This document shows positions 1 to 8,016 of a DNA stretch of 64,000 nt, piece by piece. This stretch comes from Tenuifilum sp. 4138str (GTDB lineage: Bacteria > Bacteroidota > Bacteroidia > Bacteroidales > Tenuifilaceae). The stretch covers positions 1-64,000 of the forward strand of contig NZ_JBGCUE010000007.1 in assembly GCF_041102575.1 (NCBI RefSeq), read 5' to 3'. Both the position numbers and the translations under genes were made by a program. The notes under the pieces are model-generated. The model did not search any database, had not been told where the DNA came from, and saw only the letters and a list, made by a program, of their open reading frames with translations. Positions within the stretch are counted from its first letter, which is position 1, and every line of letters starts with the position of its first letter.

Positions 1-53
1 AGCCCGCCAGCGCCGATGGTACTGCGTCACAGCGGGAGAGTAGGTCGCCGCCC
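1..53 (+). rRNA. rrf: 5S ribosomal RNA, 3' end (partial)
   Basis: The first ~53 bases match the conserved 3' end of Bacteroidota 5S rRNA, including the GGGAGAGTAGGTCGCCGCC tail. A strong terminator follows directly. The rest of the gene, and presumably a 16S-23S operon, lies before the window start. The exact mature 3' end is inferred. Confidence 0.85.
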
Positions 54-59
54 CCCTTA

Positions 60-91
60 CGCCCCGCGGGATTACCCCGCGGGGCTTTTTT
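60..91 (+). terminator. rRNA operon terminator
   Basis: A perfect GC-rich stem (GCCCCGCGGG with CCCGCGGGGC, small ATTA-type loop) is followed by a T run. It sits immediately after the 5S rRNA and fits a Rho-independent terminator of the rRNA operon. Confidence 0.9.
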
Positions 92-891
92 ATTAGGATA
101 TAATTGTTTTTTTATTTTATAGTTTTAAAAAGTTGCTTACAATTCCTAATGTAACATTATAGCATAATAGATATAAAGGTATCAATGTCGTTTAGTTAAC
201 AAAATATACATACCTGTCATCCTGCGCGGCCTGTCCCGCCCTAGCGGGGAGCGAAGGATCTCTAATCTACCCCATGAGATGTTTCGCTTGCTCTCAACAT
301 GACAAAGGGAGTTAGGGAGCCAATGATATTGTCATCCCGAGCGTAGTCGAGGGATTTCATATAAAAGTAAAAGGGGAAAGAGATGCTTCGACTTATCTCA
401 GCATGACAACCATCTCATGAACCGAGCAACAGCAAGTATCACAGAGTTACACAGTGTAACACGTGTTGCACAGAGAGTATAACGTAGCATTCACGAACAA
501 CGATACACGAACAACGAACGCCGTCTCTAGCCCCGTAGGGGCAAAATATTTACAATTCTATTGTCATTCCGAGCTAGTCGAGGGATCTCGATTTAAGATT
601 TAAGAACCCCTGTTCGGCCGAGGCTGTTAAAAGCAATAAACGAACCGCGTTCGGCGGCGGTTGCACCGCCGTCGCGCTATCAGCAATAGGCTGCGCCTGA
701 GTTTTTTATAATTCTCCCGCTCGCGCGGATTTACCTTCGGTGAGCTCCCTTCGGTCGGTTGTAATCCGTGCGGTTGAAGTTCGGCAAAGCCAATCCGTGC
801 GGTTATTTTGAAAGGTGTTTTCAATGAGGCAAAATTCGAATAAGTAATAAAGTGTGTAAGAGGTATTTGTCACGGACTACAAGTCCGCGCC
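92..891. repeat. Gene-free stretch with interspersed palindromes
   Basis: This stretch holds no credible gene apart from the beginning of the open frame that continues into the truncated toxin gene. It contains copies of the palindrome family that starts GTCATCC and ends with CATGAC (216-303, 331-408, a half copy near 562-600), a GCCCCGTAGGGGC palindrome near 531-543, and the first long direct repeat (612-898). Short open frames here are in repeat sequence and show no protein-like features. Confidence 0.7.
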
Positions 892-898
892 AGCAATG
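612..898 (+). repeat. Long direct repeat, copy A (partner 3829-4112)
   Basis: About 285 bp is nearly identical, in the same orientation, to 3829-4112. It includes the palindromic core GGCGGCGGTTGCACCGCC and ends with GGACTACAAGTCCGCGCCAG, where GGACT and AGTCC can pair. The copy ends at the point where the toxin-like coding sequence becomes recognisable. The two copies bracket the toxin/lipoprotein pair, as expected for a recombination- or element-derived boundary. No transposase gene is present. Confidence 0.85.
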
Positions 899-948
899 GG
901 CGGTTTACCCCTGCGCTCAATTCCCAGTACGGGTTCGATAGCCTGCGG

Positions 949-3105
949 ATGGATGCCCTTGAGAACTTTTATAACGACATTTCCATTGATGGTAAGCTAT
1001 ACAAGCTGCCGTGGAAAGCCCTTGCCGCCGGTATCCCAGAACCAGTTGAGATGCACGTACGACGGGGTGCCGACTCCCTCGACTACTCCAAGCTAAAGGT
1101 TAGGATATTAGGTGGTAGTACCCTTACTCCTACTACAGGCGCTAACACCCCACTGCAAACCTTCAACCTTACGGGTACCACCCCCGGCGATGAGTACGCC
1201 GTGGTGGCACAGTACGAAAAGGACAAGGAGAATGCCTATGCCGGTGGGCTTTGGGCTGCAACTTACCAGAACAAGACCTTTACCCTTTACGTTGTGCCCC
1301 TACCCGGGGTTGATTTTACCCAGTCTGTTCATGGCAACCTCCAAAACTATCTGAACCGGATATACTCCCAGGCCGTGGTAAGCTGGAATGTTCAGGTTAT
1401 TAAGGGTTTTACAGGTATTGACCTGGGCGAAAACGGCCTTGACCATGCCGAAAATGAGCTGCTAAGCGCGTACAACCCCGAGATGAACAGCGTAATTTCA
1501 GCGTTTAAGGCGTGGCAGGGTAGCATAAACTCCCAGGCCGCCTACCTGTTTCTGGTACCCAGGGCCGATGGTGGCCTGCAGGGTTACATGCCCTTTAACC
1601 GCCAGTTTGGGTTTGTGGTGGCACCCACCGGTTCCGATGGCAATGTGGATGCCGCTGCGCTGGCCCGCACTGTTGCCCACGAGCTGGGCCACGGAATTTT
1701 TTCCCTCCGCCACACCTTTAGCGAGAAAAATTTTGTAACTTTACCCCAGGGCAAAACCGATAACCTCATGGACTACCCTTCAACAGGCTCAGGGCTGGCT
1801 ACGGCAACCGATGCCACCAAGCTCGATAAGTACCAGTGGGATCTAATCCACGACCCACAAAGGGTATGGTTTAGCTGGCTGGAGGAGGAGGGAGAGGGGG
1901 AGATAGGAATTTATGGAGTTACATGGTTAGGAAATGTTTTGTTTGGATTATATCCAGACGAACAAGAAAGAGAGATAGAAACAAGATTAGAATTGTTTAA
2001 TCATATTTATCAGGAATATGAGAATTATTACAATAATTCAAAGATAAAAGATATTTATTTAAGTGTTGATAAATATAAAAACTGGTCGGTAAGAAAGGCA
2101 TCATTTCAGGGGATTGCCAAAAAAGTTTTTAAGGGTTTAAAAACTAATGATAACACATTTAATTTGTGGAATGAGGGTATATATTTTGAAGATTATAAAT
2201 TAGAAGGAAAATCATATAAAATAGCAATATATAGTGCCAGGAAGAATATAGTACTAGGAGAAACTATAAGAATAAAAAGTTTTAGTCAGCTTCGGTATAA
2301 TAAATCGATAAAGGCAGGATATACAAAAAATTATGGATTAATTTCATTTTATGACACAGAAGGCAAGATGAATATGGTGATACAAATAATAGGCGAATCA
2401 TCTAAGAAAGATGTAACACAATGGTTAAATTATTTAGGTCTGATATTACCATCCAGAGAACAGGAGAAAGAAGATAAGGACATTATTGACAAAATATTAG
2501 AGGTTATTCTTCATGATATAAATAAGCTTAATGAAATTTGGGGGGAGAAAAAAGAAGACCAAGAAGAATCTGCAATTGAGATTGCTTTAACAGAAATGGA
2601 AGAATTTTTAGGTAATTCATATGCATATGGCGGTGGTGATAGCAGAACCAGTTTAGATGAAAAAGGTACTGATGAGATGGATTGTTCCGAATTTGTAGCT
2701 CGATTCTTACAGAAGGCTTGTGGATTGGAAGAAGTTCCAAGTCCGTTTTACACATCACTTATGCTAAGTAGCATGCAAGATGGAAGCTTTGATAGCTTCT
2801 TACAGCATGTGAAGAATAGTGAAAAAGAGGATTTCAAAGATATAAGACCTGGTGATGTTTTCTTATGGAGTAGGAGCTCAAGTGATGGACATACTGGTGT
2901 TGTTGTGTCGTATGATAAAGAAACAGACAAGGTAACAGTGATTGAGGCTATTGGAATCTCGGGTGCTGCTGAGGAATCACTATCAAAAGACATTGAAGGA
3001 TATTGCCAAGGTTGTATACGAAAATCAATATATACACGTACTGGAAAAGCCTTATACAAACACGCTGGATGGAAAGGGTATTTTAGAGCAGTAACAACAA
3101 AATAA
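949..3105 (+). CDS. Polymorphic-toxin-like protein: zincin module plus NlpC/P60-like C-terminal domain (5'-truncated gene)
   Basis: The first ATG gives 718 residues, but the same frame is open back to 844 and reads protein-like from about 892 (GRFTPALNSQYGFDSLRMDA), so this is probably the 3' portion of a larger gene cut by copy A of the long repeat. Residues 244-255 read HELGHGIFSLRH, a zincin HExxH with a further His. Residues ~540-718 resemble an NlpC/P60 cysteine peptidase: YAYGGG, DCSEF with Cys579, and GHTGVV with His648. From the family pattern, a metallopeptidase-like pre-toxin module precedes a variable C-terminal toxin that could cleave peptidoglycan peptides. Composition falls sharply near base 1890, from GC-rich to AT-rich. 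No signal peptide remains, so whether it is expressed or exported is unclear. A plain secreted NlpC/P60 hydrolase is the alternative. Confidence 0.65.
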   Translation: MDALENFYNDISIDGKLYKLPWKALAAGIPEPVEMHVRRGADSLDYSKLKVRILGGSTLTPTTGANTPLQTFNLTGTTPGDEYAVVAQYEKDKENAYAGGLWAATYQNKTFTLYVVPLPGVDFTQSVHGNLQNYLNRIYSQAVVSWNVQVIKGFTGIDLGENGLDHAENELLSAYNPEMNSVISAFKAWQGSINSQAAYLFLVPRADGGLQGYMPFNRQFGFVVAPTGSDGNVDAAALARTVAHELGHGIFSLRHTFSEKNFVTLPQGKTDNLMDYPSTGSGLATATDATKLDKYQWDLIHDPQRVWFSWLEEEGEGEIGIYGVTWLGNVLFGLYPDEQEREIETRLELFNHIYQEYENYYNNSKIKDIYLSVDKYKNWSVRKASFQGIAKKVFKGLKTNDNTFNLWNEGIYFEDYKLEGKSYKIAIYSARKNIVLGETIRIKSFSQLRYNKSIKAGYTKNYGLISFYDTEGKMNMVIQIIGESSKKDVTQWLNYLGLILPSREQEKEDKDIIDKILEVILHDINKLNEIWGEKKEDQEESAIEIALTEMEEFLGNSYAYGGGDSRTSLDEKGTDEMDCSEFVARFLQKACGLEEVPSPFYTSLMLSSMQDGSFDSFLQHVKNSEKEDFKDIRPGDVFLWSRSSSDGHTGVVVSYDKETDKVTVIEAIGISGAAEESLSKDIEGYCQGCIRKSIYTRTGKALYKHAGWKGYFRAVTTK

Positions 3106-3112
3106 TAATACA

Positions 3113-3712
3113 ATGAAAAAATATTTAACTATAATTTTAGTAGTATTTTTTGCTTCATGTAAAGCACAAAATAACGAATCCACCGTTGATTTCTTTTCTT
3201 TAGTTAAAAATCCTGATTATATATGGACAACATCCTATAGTATTGAAAAGGAGGACGATGTCACTGCAATATATTATGAGTTTTATATGAAAGATGTTCA
3301 TGTTGGGCAAGGATGTATTTATGCAATTTCAAAACAATTTCCTGAAAAGTGGACAATTAAAGCGGTAGAAGACCCAAACGGCAATTGTGGTGATAAAAAA
3401 AATTACAAGCCTTTGTTTTATATTAATTGTGCTGCGAGAAACTTTTTTACCGAAAATAAAGAAGAATTGATCCAAAACTTTGATGTTTATACTTTTTTCG
3501 TAGATAAAACAGATTTAGAAGGGCCTTATAAAGAAACATCTGAATCTGGCAGTGCTGAATATTACAATGAAAAATCTGATAGCGAGGTAATTATTTACAA
3601 ATATGAGTCAGGTAGTTGGGTTGAAAAAGGGAAACAAAAACTTGGAGATGAAATACCAAGAACCTTTGGGTCAAAGTATATAGAGAAATTAGCAAAAGAA
3701 AGAATCAAATAA
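3113..3712 (+). CDS. Lipoprotein, candidate immunity protein for the upstream toxin-like gene
   Basis: The protein has 199 residues with a clear lipoprotein signal peptide: basic MKKY, a hydrophobic stretch, then lipobox ASC at residues ~14-16. It should therefore sit in the periplasm or on a membrane. No known domain was recognised in the rest, which contains several Cys and many acidic and aromatic residues. It starts 7 bp after the toxin-like gene and shares its low GC content. A periplasmic lipoprotein next to a predicted peptidoglycan hydrolase fits an immunity protein, but that is inference from position and location only. Confidence 0.6.
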   Translation: MKKYLTIILVVFFASCKAQNNESTVDFFSLVKNPDYIWTTSYSIEKEDDVTAIYYEFYMKDVHVGQGCIYAISKQFPEKWTIKAVEDPNGNCGDKKNYKPLFYINCAARNFFTENKEELIQNFDVYTFFVDKTDLEGPYKETSESGSAEYYNEKSDSEVIIYKYESGSWVEKGKQKLGDEIPRTFGSKYIEKLAKERIK

Positions 3713-3828
3713 TTTTACTCCCACCCAACTGCCGCAAGTTTGTAACTTGTGGCACAAAGCTAATTTTTGCTGTAGGTCTGCTTTAAGGATAAAAGCCCCC
3801 TCAGTTGAGCCGAGGCAATAAAAAGCCT

Positions 3829-4112
3829 AGTTAGGCCGAGGCTGTAATAAGCAATAAACGAACCGTGTTCGGCGGCGGTTGCACCGCCGTCGCGCTATCA
3901 GCAACAGGCTGCGCCTGAGTTTTTTATAATTCCTCTGCTCGCGCGGATTTACCTTCGGTGAGCTCCCTTCGGTCGGTTGTAATCCGTGCGGTTGTAGTTC
4001 GGCAAAGCCAATCCGTGTGGTTATTTTAAAAGGTGTTTTCAATGAAGCACAGCTTGAATAAGTAAAAGTGTAGTATGTATTTGTCACGGACTACAAGTCC
4101 GCGCCAGCAATG
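3829..4112 (+). repeat. Long direct repeat, copy B (partner 612-898)
   Basis: This is the second copy of the ~285-bp repeat, in the same orientation as copy A with scattered substitutions and small indels. It shares the GGCGGCGGTTGCACCGCC palindrome and the CAAGTCCGCGCCAGCAATG end. Identity stops just after the terminal ATG, where copy A runs into the toxin-like gene and this copy runs into unrelated DNA. Confidence 0.85.
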
Positions 4113-4194
4113 AGTGGCGTATGCCGCACTCGTTTACAAGCGCGCGAGAGAGTTTAAAATTACCCATGTCCATTTAACCTTTAACTTTTATCTT

Positions 4195-4326
4195 TTAACT
4201 TTCAACGGTTAACGTCTCACGTTTAACGGACTTCATCTCCCTCTAACTTCCTCTAACTTCTTCTAACTTCCTCATATTCCGAGTCATTCCGTCTTATTCC
4301 ATCTCATTCCGAGTCATTCCGAGTCA
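4195..4326 (-). repeat. 10-bp-periodic GGAA array (inverted relative to 9556-9680)
   Basis: Read on the minus strand, GGAATGA-like and then GGAAGTTAGA units recur every 10 bp for more than 100 bp, followed by a motif like GTTAAACGTGAG. It is an inverted near-copy of the array after gltX, so the two arrays bracket the porin, lytic transglycosylase and gltX genes. The remaining DNA between 3713 and 4380 has no gene. Confidence 0.75.
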
Positions 4327-4379
4327 GCACCAACTCTGGCTTGTTTGTTCTGTTTCAATCTTTTTTGTGTTACTTAGCA

Positions 4380-4408
4380 TTGTTTAACGCGTATCATTCA
4401 TATATTTG
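4380..4408 (+). promoter_or_regulatory. Promoter of the porin gene
   Basis: A TTG (4380-4382) lies 18 nt before TATATTTG (4401-4408), matching the Bacteroidota form TTG-N17-19-TAnnTTTG. It lies inside the longest open frame, which argues that translation starts downstream at 4428. Confidence 0.6.
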
Positions 4409-4427
4409 CAATCCTAAAATAGCTGGT

Positions 4428-6476
4428 TTGAAACAGTTTTTATCAGTTCCATTTGCTTGCCTACTGCTTTTTGTGGCGGTGTGCTTATCGAGCAGCTACG
4501 CCTATTCGCAGGAGGGGGCTCGTACACTAGCCGGTAAACACTCCCGGAGCGATTCGCTAAGGGGTAGGAATGTCCCTTTTGATAAGGGTAGTGCAAGGGG
4601 TGTAGGCAGGTCGGCTACCGATACGCTTAAACCCAATGAGCGCAACATTTACGGTTACCTTGGCATTCAAGACCCTAAGAGCAAGTCGTTTGCATGGTAT
4701 TTTGACCGGGAAACCTATGATTTGGTTCAAACACAAGCCTTTGACAGCTCGCTATTTTTGGTGCATATGATACTACCCGGGCAAAAGAGCCTATCGCCCT
4801 TAACCTACCTGGGCAACATGGGCTCGCCTGTGCAGAGTGACCATTTTTTTGAACGGCCGGTTAGCTTTCCGTTCCTGTTTTCAAAGGGCTATTCCAGCTA
4901 CGAGCAGCCGGTGCTGGATAGGAAGCAGTACAACGTACGACGCCCGCATACGCTGCTGGAGTATTCAACTGCCGGCAAAAGGCGAAATGCTGAGCAAAAC
5001 CTTAGGGTTTTTCATACGCAGAATGTGAACAGGTACCTGAACTTCGGGTTGCAGTACGACTACTTCAGCACCAAGGGTATATACGAAAGGCAGCTAACCC
5101 GTAATAACGATTTTACGGCCTTTGCAAGTTACTACAGGCATAGGGTATCGGCACAGGGAACGTTTGCTTACACATACATTCGGAATCAGGAAAATGGCGG
5201 GCTGGAGGACGATAGGTTCATACAGGATACCGTTATGGAGCCCAACCTGGTGCCTTTCAGGCTTAAGGACGCATCGGTGGAGTACCGTAAAAGGAGTTTT
5301 GCCGGAGTGGTGGGTTACGATATTATTACAAAAAGGCTAAACGATAGCCTTGAAAATCTGAAATCGATTCTCACGGCCAAGCTGATACTTGATGCCAACC
5401 GCTACACACGGGTTTACGCCGATACCGAAACCGATTCATCGTATTATGGCAATTTTTATATCAGCACCACATCTACCCACGACTCGGTGTACCTTGCCAC
5501 CTACCAGTCGATACTGCTTGTGGAGCTAAGCCAAATTGCCAAATACCCGGGCATACCCGGATTACGGGCATGGGTATCGGGCCTAATGGGGAGCTACTAC
5601 AACTTTACACCCGATAACTTTATATATACCTACAGCAATACCAAGCTCAACACCAGTCACTTTGGCCTGGGGGTTTACAGCCAAAGCCCTTACCTATCGT
5701 ACAGTGGCGCTGCACGTTTTTACATGAGCGGGTACAGGGCAGCCGATAAGGAGCTGCTTGGCCGTTTATCCATATCGCCATGGAAATCGAAGGAGCTGCC
5801 TTACGTAGCAGGGGAGCTAAGCATTACCGATAGGGAACCCGATATCTTTATAAATCGATATTTTTCAAATCATTACAAATGGGACAACACTTTTGAAAAG
5901 GAGAGCCGTTTCAGGTTAAGCGCACGCCTTGGAGCCGATAGGTTTGGTTTTGAGGCAGGGTATAGCATTGAGCATATCCTTAACTATGTTTACTTTGACA
6001 CGCTCTCGTTACCTGCCCAGGAACCTAAGGTTACGGTAACCTCGGCCTACATTCAGGAAAAATTCAGGCTCGGTTGGTTCAACGCTGTGTGTAAGGTTAT
6101 TTGGCAGGCAAGCACCAATGCCGATGTTTTAAGCTTGCCCTCCCTTGCGGGGTTTGGTGCACTTTACGTGCAGTACCCCGTGGTAAAGGATGTGCTTACC
6201 ATGCAGCTTGGTGTTAGCGGATTCTACCGTACCGAGTTTTACGCCGATGCCTATAATCCAGCACTTGGGGTTTACCATAACCAGCGCGTTCGAAAAATTG
6301 GCAACTATCCGTTCGTCGATGTATTCCTGAATGCCCGGTGGAAACGTGCCAATTTATTTATTAAGCTTGACCATGCCAACCAGGGATTAATTGATAATCA
6401 GTATTTTACAACACTCCACTACCCGTACAATCCACGTATGGTTAAGTTTGGAGTTTCGTGGATGTTTTACGACTAG
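4428..6476 (+). CDS. Putative outer-membrane porin (Porin_10-like)
   Basis: This is a large beta-barrel-type outer-membrane protein resembling the Bacteroidota 'putative porin' family (Porin_10). The frame is open from a TTG at 4341, but the TTG at 4428 is preferred. It directly begins a good signal peptide (MKQFLSVPFACLLLF, hydrophobic core, then AYSQ), and the promoter box lies only 20 nt upstream. The mature part is rich in alternating aromatic and polar segments and Tyr. It carries the family-like stretch with YGYLGIQDP near the N-terminus and ends in WMFYD, a typical barrel-terminal aromatic. The length of about 680 residues fits the family. Substrate is unknown. It is followed by a separately promoted lytic transglycosylase. 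Confidence 0.75.
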   Translation: MKQFLSVPFACLLLFVAVCLSSSYAYSQEGARTLAGKHSRSDSLRGRNVPFDKGSARGVGRSATDTLKPNERNIYGYLGIQDPKSKSFAWYFDRETYDLVQTQAFDSSLFLVHMILPGQKSLSPLTYLGNMGSPVQSDHFFERPVSFPFLFSKGYSSYEQPVLDRKQYNVRRPHTLLEYSTAGKRRNAEQNLRVFHTQNVNRYLNFGLQYDYFSTKGIYERQLTRNNDFTAFASYYRHRVSAQGTFAYTYIRNQENGGLEDDRFIQDTVMEPNLVPFRLKDASVEYRKRSFAGVVGYDIITKRLNDSLENLKSILTAKLILDANRYTRVYADTETDSSYYGNFYISTTSTHDSVYLATYQSILLVELSQIAKYPGIPGLRAWVSGLMGSYYNFTPDNFIYTYSNTKLNTSHFGLGVYSQSPYLSYSGAARFYMSGYRAADKELLGRLSISPWKSKELPYVAGELSITDREPDIFINRYFSNHYKWDNTFEKESRFRLSARLGADRFGFEAGYSIEHILNYVYFDTLSLPAQEPKVTVTSAYIQEKFRLGWFNAVCKVIWQASTNADVLSLPSLAGFGALYVQYPVVKDVLTMQLGVSGFYRTEFYADAYNPALGVYHNQRVRKIGNYPFVDVFLNARWKRANLFIKLDHANQGLIDNQYFTTLHYPYNPRMVKFGVSWMFYD

Positions 6477-6492
6477 TCGTCAAAATTCTCAA

Positions 6493-6521
6493 TTGTAATT
6501 CAACACTTTAGGCTAATTTTG
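6493..6521 (+). promoter_or_regulatory. Promoter of the MltF-like gene
   Basis: A TTG (6493-6495) is spaced 18 nt from TAATTTTG (6514-6521), matching the TAnnTTTG -7 box, about 35 nt before the start codon. Confidence 0.55.
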
Positions 6522-6555
6522 CGTTTCTGTTTGGTTAAACCAAAAAAGTCATATT

Positions 6556-7959
6556 ATGGTTCGAAAAGTTATTTACCTGCGTAATGGGTTGATTTTTTTG
6601 GCTATGCTAATTTTTTTCTCGGTCAGTAGCTGTGAGAAAAAAGGGGTTAAGGACGAGGAAGTTCAGCGAGACCTTGCCGATATACTGGCCGATGGCAAAC
6701 TTGTTGCTGTAACCGATTATAACGCAACAAGTTACTTTATCTACAAGGGTGAACCAATGGGTTACCAGTACGATATGCTTCGCGATTTAGCTACCTATTT
6801 AGGGGTAAAGCTCGAAATCGTGACCGAGAACGATATCGACAAATCGTTTGAGATGCTCAGGAAGGGCGAGGTTGATATCATAGCCAGCAGCTTAGCCATA
6901 ACAGCCCAGCGCAAGGAGGAGGTTGATTTTACCTTGCCACATGGCGAAACCAGCCAGGTGCTGGTTCAAAGGATACCCGATGAAAACGGCGCTCCTGCCA
7001 TTCAAAAACCGCTTGAACTATCGGGTAGGTTGGTTTACGTGCAAAAAAGCTCAGCAGGCGCACAGCGCCTAAAAAACCTATCCGATGAAATAGGTGGGGG
7101 AATAACCGTTGTTGAGCTCCCTAACTACGATGCCGACAAGCTGATTGAGCTGGTAGCTACAGGGGAAATCGATTATGCAGTTTGCGACCAGTCCGTAGCC
7201 CTGGTAAAATCAAACTACTACAAGAATATCAACATAGATGTTCAAATAGGATTCCCGCAAAAAACGGCCTGGGCTGTAAGGAAAACCTCCGTTGAGCTCC
7301 GGAAAAAAGTTGATACCTGGCTGGAGGGTTACCTAAAAACGGCTCACTACCGCAATATTGAGCTAAAGTATTTTGCCCAGGAACGCTTTAACAGGCGCGC
7401 CAGCAGCGATTACTTTTTCATTTACACCGGCAAGATTTCGCCGTGGGACGAGTACTTTAAGAAGTACAGCCAGGGCATTGACTGGGACTGGCGGCTTTTA
7501 GCCTCGCTGGTTTACCAGGAGTCGCGCTTCAGGCACGATGTTACCTCGCACAGGGGCGCATCGGGGCTTATGCAGTTGATGCCCCAAACCGCCGAGTATT
7601 TCGGAGTTGATAGTACGGTTGGACCTGTCAAGCAAATTGAGGTCGGCGTGAAGTATATCAAGTGGCTGGAAGACCGATTTGCCGCTTACGATATTCCCAA
7701 GGACGAAATGGTAAAGTTTGTGCTAGCATCGTACAATGCAGGGATAGGCCATATAATTGACGCCCGAAACCTTGCCCGGAAACACGGTCGAAACCCCAAT
7801 GTTTGGGACAATAACGTGGAGTACTTTATCCGGAATAAGTCCCAGTTTGCTAACGACCCCGTTGTTAGGCACGGCAGGTTAAAGGGGGTTGAAACCACAA
7901 ACTACGTGAAGGAGATAATGGAAAGGTACCAGCACTACAAGAATATCATAGGAGAGTAA
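6556..7959 (+). CDS. mltF: Membrane-bound lytic murein transglycosylase (MltF-like)
   Basis: The protein has 467 residues. It has a lipoprotein signal (hydrophobic N-terminus, SSC lipobox near residue 26), a solute-binding-protein family 3 domain at ~45-265, and a soluble lytic transglycosylase domain at ~295-450. The catalytic Glu is Glu322 in YQESRF, followed by GASGLMQLMPQTA and later ASYNAGIGH, the classic SLT motifs. This two-domain order is that of MltF. It should cleave peptidoglycan glycan strands non-hydrolytically at the envelope, with the binding-protein domain sensing muropeptide-like ligands. It has its own promoter and a terminator that overlaps its stop codon. Confidence 0.9.
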   Translation: MVRKVIYLRNGLIFLAMLIFFSVSSCEKKGVKDEEVQRDLADILADGKLVAVTDYNATSYFIYKGEPMGYQYDMLRDLATYLGVKLEIVTENDIDKSFEMLRKGEVDIIASSLAITAQRKEEVDFTLPHGETSQVLVQRIPDENGAPAIQKPLELSGRLVYVQKSSAGAQRLKNLSDEIGGGITVVELPNYDADKLIELVATGEIDYAVCDQSVALVKSNYYKNINIDVQIGFPQKTAWAVRKTSVELRKKVDTWLEGYLKTAHYRNIELKYFAQERFNRRASSDYFFIYTGKISPWDEYFKKYSQGIDWDWRLLASLVYQESRFRHDVTSHRGASGLMQLMPQTAEYFGVDSTVGPVKQIEVGVKYIKWLEDRFAAYDIPKDEMVKFVLASYNAGIGHIIDARNLARKHGRNPNVWDNNVEYFIRNKSQFANDPVVRHGRLKGVETTNYVKEIMERYQHYKNIIGE

Positions 7960-7975
7960 AGCTCTCCTTTTTTTT
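7950..7975 (+). terminator. Terminator overlapping the mltF stop codon
   Basis: AGGAGAG pairs with CTCTCCT around a 5-nt loop that contains the TAA stop codon, and is followed by eight T. The hairpin therefore ends the transcript at the last codons of the gene. Confidence 0.75.
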
Positions 7976-7995
7976 GCTGTAACCTGCTTTATTCA

Positions 7996-8003
7996 TACAT
8001 TTG
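7996..8003 (+). promoter_or_regulatory. gltX -7 promoter box
   Basis: TACATTTG matches TAnnTTTG. The predicted transcription start (~8010) lies only a few bases before the ATG at 8017, or about 13 bases before the in-frame ATG at 8023. Confidence 0.45.
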
Positions 8004-8016
8004 CGCAAAATTTTAG

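Noticed and set aside
627-824. Minus-strand open frame in the long direct repeat (and its twin at 3827-4087)
   Set aside because: It is repeat sequence with palindromes; length and start differ between the copies and no protein features are visible.
4341-4427. The longest start for the porin (TTG at 4341)
   Set aside because: A promoter box lies within this stretch and the encoded residues do not look like a signal peptide.
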